From Aureispira sp. (GTDB taxonomy: Bacteria > Bacteroidota > Bacteroidia > Chitinophagales > Saprospiraceae): DNA of 43,483 bases. The DNA is taken from NCBI GenBank assembly GCA_024222455.1, contig JAAEPD010000307.1:1-43483 (forward strand). The letters run 5' to 3'. Made by a program: the position numbers and the translations under genes. Numbering within the stretch: the first letter of the stretch is position 1; each line of letters begins with the position of its first letter. Below, one piece after another: positions 15,532-23,938 of the stretch. Below the pieces are notes generated by a model that did no database searches, had not been told where the DNA came from, and saw nothing but the letters and a program-made list of their open reading frames with translations.

Positions 15532-17160
15532 CTATCTAGATAATACTATTTTTTTATTGGTGATACGATTACCTACTTTTAGTTTTGTAATATAAACGCC
15601 ATTAGCTAACTCTTCATTACTACTAGATGTACCATCCCATTGGAGCTTATAGCGTCCTTTCGCCTGTTTGTTGCTCACTAACTGTTTGACTAAGCTCCCT
15701 CGAACATCATAGATGTTTAAGCTAACATCAGTTGGTTTGTCTGTGTAATATTCAAATGTAGTAGAGCCACTAGTTGGATTAGGGTAGGCTGTCAAAAATA
15801 GCCCATTATCTATCATGCTTACTGGCCGAACTCCTGTAGGTGTGCCTCCTAAATTGAGATTGAGTAGGCTATCTAGATCTATGTTCTCATCTCCTGTTTG
15901 ATAATTCAAATACTGGAAATAAATTAGAAACATTTCGTCAGAGGTGTTTAATCCTTCACATACGGTTAGTGGAGGATTGTTTGGATTATAAGGGTTGTTG
16001 GTTGTATTATCATATGTAACTTTTGCATAGAGTTTGTATCCAGCAGGCATTTTTAGCACCTTCTTAAAGAAATAGAAATCTTGCCATTCAAAATCCCATT
16101 CTGGAATATGGATCAAAGGAATAGTATCATATGGAAGGGTAGTGTTTTGGATTCCATAAACTAAAAACTCCTTGCCCAACAGGTGTGCATGTGGAAATAT
16201 ACTCAGTAGAGAAAAGTTGACTGGCAAGGCTTGGGTTTGAGACGGAAACCATTCTTCTAGAGTCTGAACAGTATTAGGACTGATACAGAAACCTTGTTTT
16301 GCTAAAATTGGATTGGAAGACACTTCTCGAACTCCTGTAGTACCTGGAGGATAAAAGTGTAGATGTACTGATGTACTATCAATAGTGCCAGCGCTCCCTT
16401 CTGGGTAATGCATTGCTAATATAATATTAGAACCAGCAGCTATAGATACCCCCATTTTTATATTATTACCATCATCAGGAAAAACAATAGGAGAGCCTCC
16501 TGGAGCAAATCCAGCTAATAGTTTTTCGGTACCAAAACCACCAGGCCCGGCACAATCACCACCTACTGTATCTGTTGGGTAAGATCCGCTAGGATCGGTA
16601 TAAACTAGTACATGGTGTACGATTTGAGAATTACCTGGGACTACTTCTATGGCTTTTAGGGTTCTTCCTTGAGCAAGACCTGTAGGAACAGAGAAGCAAA
16701 CATAGTCATCGTTTCCTGCTGTAGCTTTGCTCGCATAGGCAGGCATTGTTACTTTGAGATCTCCATGGCCTAATATTGCAGTAGAATTGAATACAGGAGG
16801 CGCTGGCTCGTTGGCTACATTCCCTTGAGGTGCACCACCTGCTACCCATGCGGCAATACCATCTATTTCGTTTTGAGTAAGTAGGCGTTCATGTACATAT
16901 TGTTTATAGTTAGGGTTAGGTGACCAAGGGGGCATTTCTCTAGCGGCTGTTTTAGAGGCTATCAAATTTCTGTAATTATAGGTGTCTGTATAGCTCATCA
17001 GCGAAAAGGGAGCAATGCTTCCTGCATGGTGACATTGGGAACAATTATCATAGATAATATGAGCGATACTATCTGCATAAGTAGGCGTTTGACTCCAAGC
17101 CATATTAAAGCCAAAGGCTATTAAAAGGATTGGTGCAATTGATTTTTTTAGCATGTTCAA
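15532..17160 (-). CDS. Secreted cytochrome c / PHM-like copper monooxygenase protein with T9SS sorting domain
   Basis: The 542-residue product starts with a signal peptide (to about residue 23). A cytochrome c-like segment follows, with one haem motif, C-S-Q-C-H, at C40-C43-H44. Residues about 130-420 match the copper type II ascorbate-dependent monooxygenase fold of peptidylglycine hydroxylating monooxygenase (PHM). The CuA ligands are visible as H182-H183 and H251 (M-H-Y). The CuB ligands are H324 and H326 (F-P-H-A-H) plus M410 (S-D-E-M). The last 85 residues or so are a T9SS type A domain (A-Y-P-N-P, then G-V-Y-I-T-K-L). It is probably a surface or secreted oxidase that may receive electrons through its haem. 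It is monocistronic with its own terminator; the substrate is unknown. Confidence 0.88.
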   Translation of the reverse strand: MNMLKKSIAPILLIAFGFNMAWSQTPTYADSIAHIIYDNCSQCHHAGSIAPFSLMSYTDTYNYRNLIASKTAAREMPPWSPNPNYKQYVHERLLTQNEIDGIAAWVAGGAPQGNVANEPAPPVFNSTAILGHGDLKVTMPAYASKATAGNDDYVCFSVPTGLAQGRTLKAIEVVPGNSQIVHHVLVYTDPSGSYPTDTVGGDCAGPGGFGTEKLLAGFAPGGSPIVFPDDGNNIKMGVSIAAGSNIILAMHYPEGSAGTIDSTSVHLHFYPPGTTGVREVSSNPILAKQGFCISPNTVQTLEEWFPSQTQALPVNFSLLSIFPHAHLLGKEFLVYGIQNTTLPYDTIPLIHIPEWDFEWQDFYFFKKVLKMPAGYKLYAKVTYDNTTNNPYNPNNPPLTVCEGLNTSDEMFLIYFQYLNYQTGDENIDLDSLLNLNLGGTPTGVRPVSMIDNGLFLTAYPNPTSGSTTFEYYTDKPTDVSLNIYDVRGSLVKQLVSNKQAKGRYKLQWDGTSSSNEELANGVYITKLKVGNRITNKKIVLSR

Positions 17161-17344
17161 TATTTATTTGTAGGGGGCTTGAATAATAAAATTAAATGGA
17201 TAGGTGTTGAGTATGTATAACTTAATAAAGTTAGTAATAAATAATTGTTTTTGCAAAAAAAAAAGTCTATTAGACTATTCTATTCTAAGCAAATAGGGGG
17301 CTTGTTGTTGTTGTGCAAATATTCGTTTTATCAGATTTATTGGC

Positions 17345-17352
17345 TATATTTG
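17345..17352 (+). promoter_or_regulatory. Promoter -7 box for the polysaccharide export locus
   Basis: TATATTTG matches TAnnTTTG. A near-consensus TTC at 17322-17324 lies 20 bases before it. Initiation near 17359 gives a leader of about 18 bases before the ABC permease. It is the best promoter candidate for the long run of genes that starts here. The surrounding 215-base spacer is divergent from the monooxygenase-like gene. Confidence 0.6.
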
Positions 17353-17376
17353 CGATGAAAAATAGATGATTAATAT

Positions 17377-18219
17377 ATGAAAGAAAAGTGGGATTTAGTC
17401 ATTAAACCTAGTAAGGGTTTATTGAATTTTAATTTTAAAGAACTTTGGCGATATCGTGACTTGCTAACAATGTTTGTTAAGCGCGATGTGGTTACATTAT
17501 ACAAGCAAACAGTACTAGGACCAATTTGGTTTTTTATACAACCTATCATGACAATGGTTGTTTATGTAGTAGTTTTTGGTAATATAGCTGAGATACCTAC
17601 AGATGGTATACCTCAACCGCTATTTTACTTGTCAGGTATTATCATTTGGAACTACTTCTCAGAGTGTTTTATACAAACTTCAGATACCTTTGCTCAAAAC
17701 CAAAATATCTTTGGGAAAGTCTATTTCCCTAGGTTAATAATGCCTATGTCTAAAGTAGCATCAGGATTGATTAAGTTTTTCATACAATTCTTCCTTTTTC
17801 TAGGCGTGTTTATCTATTATATGACTCAAGGAGTTTGTTTTTCTTTCTCTTTGAGTTTGCTATTAATACCTTATTTAATAATGTTAATGGCAGGTTTAGG
17901 ACTAGGGTTTGGTTTGATTTTTACGTCAATGACAACCAAATATCGAGATTTGAAGTTTTTGGTGCAATTTGGAGTACAGCTTCTGATGTATGCTACACCA
18001 ATTATTTATCCTATGAGTATGTTGGAAGGACGCTTAAAAGACGTGATTTACTTAAATCCACTAGCTCATGTAGTAGAGTCTTTTAAGTATGTGTTTTTGG
18101 GGCAAGGGGACTTAAGCTTTTATGGACTACTGTATGCCTCTATATTCACTGCTGTTATTGTTTTTATGGGGATGTTAATCTTCAATAAAACAGAGCGTAA
18201 CTTTGTAGATACCATTTAA
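17377..18219 (+). CDS. wzm: ABC-2 type polysaccharide exporter permease (Wzm-like)
   Basis: The 280-residue protein is the membrane half of an O-antigen or capsule ABC exporter in the inner membrane. An amphipathic N-terminal stretch (W-R-Y-R-D-L-L-T-M-F-V-K-R-D) is followed by six predicted helices, with L-G-P-I-W-F-F-I-Q-P near residues 48-57 as in Wzm/TagG permeases, and C-terminal N-P-L-A-H-V-V-E-S-F-K-Y typical of the family. It is the first gene of the + strand polysaccharide run, 20 bases before the matching ATPase gene. In such systems the glycan is finished on a lipid carrier in the cytoplasm before export. Confidence 0.93.
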   Translation: MKEKWDLVIKPSKGLLNFNFKELWRYRDLLTMFVKRDVVTLYKQTVLGPIWFFIQPIMTMVVYVVVFGNIAEIPTDGIPQPLFYLSGIIIWNYFSECFIQTSDTFAQNQNIFGKVYFPRLIMPMSKVASGLIKFFIQFFLFLGVFIYYMTQGVCFSFSLSLLLIPYLIMLMAGLGLGFGLIFTSMTTKYRDLKFLVQFGVQLLMYATPIIYPMSMLEGRLKDVIYLNPLAHVVESFKYVFLGQGDLSFYGLLYASIFTAVIVFMGMLIFNKTERNFVDTI

Positions 18220-18239
18220 TCGATTTTAGATAAAAAGAT

Positions 18240-19541
18240 ATGTCAGATATAGTATTAAAAGTAGATAATTTATCTAAGCAGTATCGATTAGGAGAGATAG
18301 GTACAGGTACCATTTCCCATGATCTGAATAGATGGTTTGCCAAAATAAGAGGCAAGGAAGATCCTTATAGTATAATTGGTCAAGTAAATGATCGTACAAA
18401 AAAAGCAGAGTCTGATTTTGTATGGGCATTGAAGGATATTAATTTTGAGGTGAAGCGTGGAGAAATTCTAGGCATCATAGGAAAAAATGGTGCAGGAAAA
18501 TCTACCTTATTGAAGTTGATTTCTAGGATTACAGCACCTACTACAGGTTCTATAAAAGCGAAAGGTAGAACAGCCTCTCTGCTAGAAGTAGGCACAGGAA
18601 TGCACCCAGAAATGACAGCTCGGGAGAATGTTTATCTCAATGGAGCTATTATGGGAATGACAAAGAAGGAGATTACCCGAAAGTTTGATGAAATCATTTC
18701 CTTTGCAGGTTGTGATATGTATGTAGATACTCCTGTTAAGCGTTTTTCTTCAGGTATGCGTGTTCGATTAGGGTTTGCAGTGGCGGCCTTTTTGGAACCA
18801 GAAATTTTGATTGTAGATGAGGTGTTGGCTGTAGGAGATGCAGAGTTTCAGAAGAAGGCGATTGGGAAAATGAAGGATGTAACAAATGATGGTGGTAGAA
18901 CCGTATTATTTGTGAGTCACAATATGGAGAGTGTGAAGAGTCTATGCAATAGAGGAATGGTGCTAAAAAATGGAATGGTTCAGTTCTTAGGAGGAGTGGA
19001 AGAATCTGTTCAGAACTATATAGAACATTATGTAGAGGAGAATAGAAGTAGAAAATGGCCAAGAAAAGAGGCTCCAGGAAATCACTCTGCTGCCTTGTTG
19101 AGTGCTAACCTTCAGAAAGACGGCGATCCTGCACCTAATGCTATCATAGAAACTGGTGATGGTGTTGTATTCAATTTTGTATTTGATTACAAAGAATCTA
19201 GAGAGGTTCAGTTAGACGTAACTTTCCACTTGTTTGATGAGATGAATACCTTAGTTTTTGTAGGATCTACTGGGAAAACAGGCGATGGAGGAGTCTTGGG
19301 GAAAGGTGTTTTAGAGGCAGTTTGTAAGATCCCTAAAAACCTACTGAATGAAGGTAACTATAGAATAGGGAGGTTGTTGTTAGTACAAAATAGAGGGACA
19401 GTTCTATATGAGTATAAGGATGTTCTTTCTTTTGATGTTGTGCGCAGAAATATGGGTTTAGGATGGCAAGGCCAAAAATTAGGTGTAGTATACCCTAAAC
19501 TTGATTGGGAATTTAAGTCTATAAGCAATTATAATGATTAA
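18240..19541 (+). CDS. wzt: Polysaccharide ABC exporter ATPase with C-terminal cargo-binding domain (Wzt-like)
   Basis: The 433-residue protein has an N-terminal nucleotide-binding domain (residues 1 to about 250). Walker A G-K-N-G-A-G-K-S is at 81-88, signature F-S-S-G-M at 169-173 and Walker B I-L-I-V-D-E at 189-194. Residues about 265-433 form a second beta-rich domain in the position of the Wzt C-terminal carbohydrate-binding module, which in studied O-antigen exporters recognises the non-reducing end of the finished chain. Its presence implies that a terminal modification, perhaps methyl or sulfate from enzymes in the cluster, is read before export. The gene follows wzm by 20 bases and overlaps the next gene by 8 bases, indicating tight co-expression. 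Confidence 0.93.
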   Translation: MSDIVLKVDNLSKQYRLGEIGTGTISHDLNRWFAKIRGKEDPYSIIGQVNDRTKKAESDFVWALKDINFEVKRGEILGIIGKNGAGKSTLLKLISRITAPTTGSIKAKGRTASLLEVGTGMHPEMTARENVYLNGAIMGMTKKEITRKFDEIISFAGCDMYVDTPVKRFSSGMRVRLGFAVAAFLEPEILIVDEVLAVGDAEFQKKAIGKMKDVTNDGGRTVLFVSHNMESVKSLCNRGMVLKNGMVQFLGGVEESVQNYIEHYVEENRSRKWPRKEAPGNHSAALLSANLQKDGDPAPNAIIETGDGVVFNFVFDYKESREVQLDVTFHLFDEMNTLVFVGSTGKTGDGGVLGKGVLEAVCKIPKNLLNEGNYRIGRLLLVQNRGTVLYEYKDVLSFDVVRRNMGLGWQGQKLGVVYPKLDWEFKSISNYND

Positions 19542-20610
19542 TGTAACTCGACCTTTTTTACCACCATTAGCTGAGTATCAGCAATACATTGCTGATATCT
19601 GGGATCGAAATTGGTTAACTAACAATGGACCTCTAGTTAAGGAATTAGAAGCTCAGCTTAGAGCTTATCTAAATACAGAGAAGCTACTTTTTTTATCTAA
19701 TGGAACTATTGCCTTACAAATAGCTATCAAAGCATTAGATCTACAGGGTGAAATTATTACAACACCATTCTCTTATGTAGCAACTACTTCAAGTATTGTT
19801 TGGGAAAACTGTACACCTGTTTTTGTAGATATAGACAAAGAAAGTTTTAATATAGATCCTAAGTTAATAGAAGCATCAATTACTGATAAAACTTCTGCAA
19901 TATTGGCGACTCATGTATATGGCAATCCTTGTGATATAGATGCGATAGCAACTATTGCAGAAAAACATAATTTGAAAGTTATTTATGATGCTGCACATTG
20001 TTTTGGAACCTTGTACAAGGGAAAGTCAGTATTTGAATATGGAGATGTAAGTACAACTAGTTTTCATGCTACCAAACTATTTCATACTACAGAAGGAGGA
20101 GCAGTTGTTGCAAAAGACTCAGCTATCTTAACTTGTATGGAACGGATGCGAAATTTTGGACATGCAGGGCCAGATAAATTCAAAGGAATAGGAATTAATG
20201 GCAAAAATTCAGAAATGCATGCTGCTATGGGCTTGGCTAATATGAAATATGTAGATCATATTTTAGCTAAAAGAGAATTAGATCATAAACTCTATGACCA
20301 AAGGTTGGAGGCACTCCAATTGCAGAAACCTAAAATAGACGATAAAGCAACCTTCAATTATGCATATTATGCTGTGGTTTTCCGCACAACAGAAGAGTGC
20401 ATAAAAGTTTTTAAGGCTTTGGCTGATAATGAGATTGGTGCAAGACGCTATTTTTATCCTGTACTTTCTAGTTTGGATTATGTAGACCCTCAGACAATGC
20501 CTGTGGCCGAAGATATTGCACAGCGTGTATTGTGCTTACCGTTGTACGAACAGCTTACAGAGGATGATATAGAAAAAATTTGTACAGTTATTTTGAAAAC
20601 CCTAAACTAA
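19534..20610 (+). CDS. DegT/DnrJ/EryC1/StrS sugar aminotransferase
   Basis: The 358-residue protein belongs to the PLP-dependent sugar aminotransferases that convert nucleotide keto-sugars to amino sugars. It has the canonical parts: S-N-G-T-I-A-L near residue 55 for phosphate binding, Y-D-A-A-H with D152 contacting the PLP nitrogen, and S-F-H-A-T-K with the Schiff-base lysine K181. The lysine argues against the E1 dehydrase subgroup (DdhC), which carries histidine there. It is a candidate for the WbpE-type step making a 3-amino sugar uronate, given the WlbA/WbpB-like and WbpD-like genes downstream. A QdtB- or FdtB-like 3-aminotransferase remains possible. It overlaps the Wzt gene by 8 bases. 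Confidence 0.92.
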   Translation: MINVTRPFLPPLAEYQQYIADIWDRNWLTNNGPLVKELEAQLRAYLNTEKLLFLSNGTIALQIAIKALDLQGEIITTPFSYVATTSSIVWENCTPVFVDIDKESFNIDPKLIEASITDKTSAILATHVYGNPCDIDAIATIAEKHNLKVIYDAAHCFGTLYKGKSVFEYGDVSTTSFHATKLFHTTEGGAVVAKDSAILTCMERMRNFGHAGPDKFKGIGINGKNSEMHAAMGLANMKYVDHILAKRELDHKLYDQRLEALQLQKPKIDDKATFNYAYYAVVFRTTEECIKVFKALADNEIGARRYFYPVLSSLDYVDPQTMPVAEDIAQRVLCLPLYEQLTEDDIEKICTVILKTLN

Positions 20611-20616
20611 TAGACC

Positions 20617-21324
20617 ATGAAACTGGGAATAATGCAACCTTATTTTTTCCCATATATAGGGTATTTTGCTTTAATTAAGCAGACTGATGAGTTTATTCTA
20701 TTTGATACACCACAATTTATTCGACATGGTTGGATAGAACGAAATCAAATCTTAAAACCTAATGGGGAGCGCCTATATATCAAAGCTCCTTTGAAAAAAC
20801 ACCATAGAGATACTAAGATTAAAGAGCTAGTTATAAATGATACTCAAAATTGGAGATCTAAAATTTTAGCTCAGTTAGTTCCATACAAAAAGGTTGCTCC
20901 CAATTATTGGAAGGTAATAAAGTTGTTAAAAGAAATCTTTGAATACGAAACGACTTCTATTGTTGAGTTTAACCTTCATTCTTTAAGGAAGGTCTGTGAT
21001 TATTTGAATGTCACGACACCTATTAAGATATGGTCTGAAATGGGGGTGTCTATAGAAGATGCAACAGCTCCAGACGAATGGGCACTTAATATTTGTAAGG
21101 CTTTGGGAGCCAATACTTATTATAATCCTATGGGAGGGACTTCTTTTTTTGATCGTTCTAAGTACGAAAAAGCAGGAATTGATCTAAAATTTATGGAATC
21201 TCAAGCAGTAGAGTACAAACAGTTTCCCAATGAGTTTGCTCCATTTCTATCCATAATAGATTTGATGATGTTTTGTAATGTAGAGTCGATTAATGAAATG
21301 ATGGATAATTTTAAATTGCACTAA
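20617..21324 (+). CDS. WbqC-family protein
   Basis: The 235-residue protein opens with M-Q-P-Y-F-F-P-Y-I-G-Y-F, the unmistakable start of the WbqC family (named from an E. coli O-antigen locus). Further marks are W-I-E-R-N-Q-I near residue 40, Y-I-K-A-P-L, and N-P-M-G-G-T-S-F-F near 170. It has no signal peptide or membrane helix. The biochemical role of WbqC proteins is not established to my knowledge; they recur in surface-glycan clusters beside DegT-type enzymes, as here, so a role in making or attaching an unusual acyl or amino group is an inference. It is spaced 6 bases from the aminotransferase and 4 bases from the divergent DegT-fold gene that follows. Confidence 0.92.
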   Translation: MKLGIMQPYFFPYIGYFALIKQTDEFILFDTPQFIRHGWIERNQILKPNGERLYIKAPLKKHHRDTKIKELVINDTQNWRSKILAQLVPYKKVAPNYWKVIKLLKEIFEYETTSIVEFNLHSLRKVCDYLNVTTPIKIWSEMGVSIEDATAPDEWALNICKALGANTYYNPMGGTSFFDRSKYEKAGIDLKFMESQAVEYKQFPNEFAPFLSIIDLMMFCNVESINEMMDNFKLH

Positions 21325-21328
21325 ACCA

Positions 21329-22261
21329 ATGATAGCTAAAACAGCAGTAGATAAGACCTCTTTTCTTAAAAAGATACAGCTGACCAACTCTGCTAGAGAA
21401 GGATGGGAGTTGATATTAAGAACTTTAGATTCTAAGGCTAAAGTTTTGTTGCCTTCTTACATTGGGGTTACCGACCGAGAAGGATCAGGAATATATGACC
21501 CTGTGACAACAGTTGGTTTGGAGCACGATTTCTATTTGCTCAATGAAGATTTGAGCATATCAATAGAGTTGTTGGAGCAAACCTTAAAAACAGGTGATTA
21601 TAAATTGATTCTTTTAGTCCATTATTTTGGATTTAGAATTCAGAATATTGACAAGATAACAAAGCTTTGTAAGAAGTATAATGTGATAACTGTAGAAGAC
21701 TGTGCACATTTGTATAATTATAATTTGTACAATTATTCAGATGCTGGAACACATGGAGACTTTACTTTTTATTCGCTACACAAGTATTTTCCTTTTGAGA
21801 ATGGAGGAATGTATGTTCAGAATAATTCAGCTGTTCAAGCTCCAGATAGTTCTACCATAAAACTCTCTAGTGAGCTGTCTTCAGAACTAATGAAATACGA
21901 TATAGCAGCTATTGCTAATAAGCGTAGAACAAATTTTGAGACCTTAGATAAAATGATGCAAGGGATAGTAGGAGTAAGGCCATTGAAAAAGATGGGAGAA
22001 GGAGATATTCCTCATAACTATCCAATTGTGGTAGAGAATGGCTTGAGAGAGAAGTTATATTTTTGGTTAATAGAAAAGGACCTTACACTCATCGCATTGT
22101 ATTACCGATTGATAAATCCTTTGCAAACGGAAGAATATAAATCAATGCAGTTTTTATCTTCATCTATTCTGAATTTGCCAATTCATCAAGATATTACTAA
22201 AAAGGATATTCAGTTTATAGTTGATTTATTAAAAGAGGGCTTAATAGCATTGAAAAAATGA
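21329..22261 (+). CDS. Divergent DegT-fold PLP-dependent protein (short)
   Basis: The 310-residue protein is shorter and more divergent than ordinary sugar aminotransferases (about 360-400). The fold type I landmarks are still there: a T-V-E-D-C-A-H-L segment with D124, and F-Y-S-L-H-K-Y-F-P-F-E-N-G-G with K152 as the likely PLP lysine. The usual N-terminal substrate loop is reduced. It may act on a substrate other than a nucleotide sugar. It overlaps the following gene by 4 bases (ATGA), which suggests translational coupling, and the two may work as a pair. A role together with the WbqC protein directly upstream is inferred from context only. Confidence 0.8.
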   Translation: MIAKTAVDKTSFLKKIQLTNSAREGWELILRTLDSKAKVLLPSYIGVTDREGSGIYDPVTTVGLEHDFYLLNEDLSISIELLEQTLKTGDYKLILLVHYFGFRIQNIDKITKLCKKYNVITVEDCAHLYNYNLYNYSDAGTHGDFTFYSLHKYFPFENGGMYVQNNSAVQAPDSSTIKLSSELSSELMKYDIAAIANKRRTNFETLDKMMQGIVGVRPLKKMGEGDIPHNYPIVVENGLREKLYFWLIEKDLTLIALYYRLINPLQTEEYKSMQFLSSSILNLPIHQDITKKDIQFIVDLLKEGLIALKK

Positions 22262-23226
22262 AAAAAATAGGTGGTTTTTTTGAATTAGAATTAGCAAAAG
22301 GAAAGTCTATATATCATGATGATGCAATCCTATTGACTACAGGCAGAGCTTGCTTGAATTATATACTACAGTCAAAGCAACCAACCAAGGTTTATATACC
22401 ATTTTACTGTTGTAATGCATTGATTGATCCAATGGTATTGAACTCTATAGAGTATGCATTTTACACTATAGATGAGCACTTAGAAATAAAAGATCTTCCT
22501 GAGTTAAAGCCTAGTGAAGCTATTATATATTGTGATTTTTTTGGAATAAAAACAGAGTATACTAACAACTTAATCAAGCATTATAAGAATCAGCTAATAG
22601 TAGATAATACGCATTCCTTTTTCTCTAAGGGTTATGAAACTACGAATGCTTCATTTACCTCTGCACGAAAATATTTTGGTGTTCCAGATGGGGCTTTTCT
22701 TTATATCTCAGATGAAGAAAAGATTGATGTTGAGATCAACAGAAATTTGAATGTTTCGATAGAGCATAATATGCATAGTTTGTTAGGTGAACAGCAAAAA
22801 GCCTATGGAGAGTATGTTGCCTATGAGAAAACTTTAGGTTCTGCTATAGAACAAATTTCTGTAGTATCTGAACGGTTATTATCTATGGTTGACTATAAGG
22901 AAGTTCGCCAGACTAGAAATGAAAATTATAATTTCTATGCTAAAGAACTCAAAGAACTTAATCAGTTGAATATAGATGCTAAAGAGCAAGATTGCTTTTG
23001 TTATCCATTGTTGTTGAAAGAGCCATTGAATAGACAAGAACTTTATAAAGAACAAATATTTATACCGAGTTTGTGGTTGGATACTACAGGTAGAGAAGGA
23101 CATGAAGCGTATGAACTGGAATGTAAACTAAGCACAGAATTGTTGCCACTACCAATAGATCATAGATACAGTACAGATGATTTAAAAAGGGTATGTGATT
23201 TTATAAAAAAGAAAGCTAAACGTTAA
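22258..23226 (+). CDS. Second divergent DegT-fold protein
   Basis: This 322-residue protein is not strongly similar by eye to its neighbour, but follows the same fold I plan. There is a T-G-R-A-C-L-N-Y-I segment near residue 28 in the place of the phosphate-binding turn. I-V-D-N-T-H-S-F has the PLP-contacting aspartate D116, and S-A-R-K-Y-F-G-V-P-D-G has lysine K138. S-A-R-K-Y-F rather than the usual S-x-H-x-x-K makes it unusual. It could be an aminotransferase-like enzyme with a different substrate or a non-catalytic partner. The ATGA overlap with the previous gene and the WbqC protein two genes upstream make a three-gene block that may build one decoration. Confidence 0.75.
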   Translation: MKKIGGFFELELAKGKSIYHDDAILLTTGRACLNYILQSKQPTKVYIPFYCCNALIDPMVLNSIEYAFYTIDEHLEIKDLPELKPSEAIIYCDFFGIKTEYTNNLIKHYKNQLIVDNTHSFFSKGYETTNASFTSARKYFGVPDGAFLYISDEEKIDVEINRNLNVSIEHNMHSLLGEQQKAYGEYVAYEKTLGSAIEQISVVSERLLSMVDYKEVRQTRNENYNFYAKELKELNQLNIDAKEQDCFCYPLLLKEPLNRQELYKEQIFIPSLWLDTTGREGHEAYELECKLSTELLPLPIDHRYSTDDLKRVCDFIKKKAKR

Positions 23227-23249
23227 CTAGAAGTAGAAAACTATATCTT

Positions 23250-23936
23250 ATGAAGAATGATTATTGGGTTAATTTCTGGCAAGACTATACCACTGATATA
23301 ACAGAAAAGGATGAGCAATCTCAAGTGCTTAGAACCTTTAATAAAAAACCAATTACTGAGGAGCTTTGGCAGTTTACTTTGGACGAAATTGATAGCGTCT
23401 TCAATGTTGTAGAAGGTGATCATGTGTTAGATCTATGCTCAGGGAATGGCTTGCTGTCCAAGCATTTTTTGACTAAAGGTGCTTCCGTAGCTGCTGTAGA
23501 TATTTCAAAAGAACTTTTGACTAATCTAGAGGGGATAGAAGGAATTGACGCTATTCATTCAGATATACGAGCAGTTGATTTTGATAATCATACTTTTGAC
23601 CATATACTTTTTTATGCTGGAATTCAATATTTAACCGATAAGGAGGCTATTGTCTTATTACAGAAGATATATAATTGGCTGAAACCAGGAGGTAGTTTGT
23701 TTATTGGCGATATTCCTGATGTTAAGAAACGTTGGAATTTCTTTAATAACGAAGAAAGACACAAGGTGTTTTTTGATAATCAATTAAAAGGAGAAGCTAT
23801 TGTTGGGAATTGGTTTGAGAGTGATTGGTTCGATAACCTAACTGCTTATTTAGGGTTTAAAGAAGGACAGTTGGTTGAGCAGGATGAAAAACTAATTTAT
23901 TCTACTTTTAGATTTGATTACCTGTATAAAAAATAA
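23250..23936 (+). CDS. Class I SAM-dependent methyltransferase
   Basis: The 228-residue protein has the Rossmann-like SAM-binding core. Motif I V-L-D-L-C-S-G-N-G is at 59-67, and motif II A-A-V-D-I-S follows near 80. I-H-S-D-I-R falls near 100, and a hydrophobic motif IV region (H-I-L-F-Y-A-G-I) follows. L-K-P-G-G-S-L-F-I-G closes the core near 150. No membrane segment is present. In a polysaccharide locus it probably O- or N-methylates a sugar or glycan end, but the acceptor cannot be read from sequence. It lies 23 bases after the second DegT-fold gene and 2 bases before a sulfotransferase, so two group-transfer enzymes sit side by side. Confidence 0.88.
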   Translation: MKNDYWVNFWQDYTTDITEKDEQSQVLRTFNKKPITEELWQFTLDEIDSVFNVVEGDHVLDLCSGNGLLSKHFLTKGASVAAVDISKELLTNLEGIEGIDAIHSDIRAVDFDNHTFDHILFYAGIQYLTDKEAIVLLQKIYNWLKPGGSLFIGDIPDVKKRWNFFNNEERHKVFFDNQLKGEAIVGNWFESDWFDNLTAYLGFKEGQLVEQDEKLIYSTFRFDYLYKK

Positions 23937-23938
23937 TA

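Noticed and set aside
17254-17276. Short palindrome next to A10, terminator-like on the minus strand
   Set aside because: The stem has only 6 AT-rich pairs and no transcript is expected to end there; it lies upstream of the monooxygenase-like gene. Probably chance.
18736-19062. Minus-strand frame inside the Wzt-like gene
   Set aside because: It is antisense to an intact ABC ATPase and has no motif of its own.
19534-20610. The DegT protein as a DdhC-type 3-dehydrase feeding the CDP-sugar branch
   Set aside because: It has the PLP lysine (K181) in the S-F-H-A-T-K motif, whereas DdhC-type enzymes carry histidine there; its length of 358 is also shorter than DdhC.
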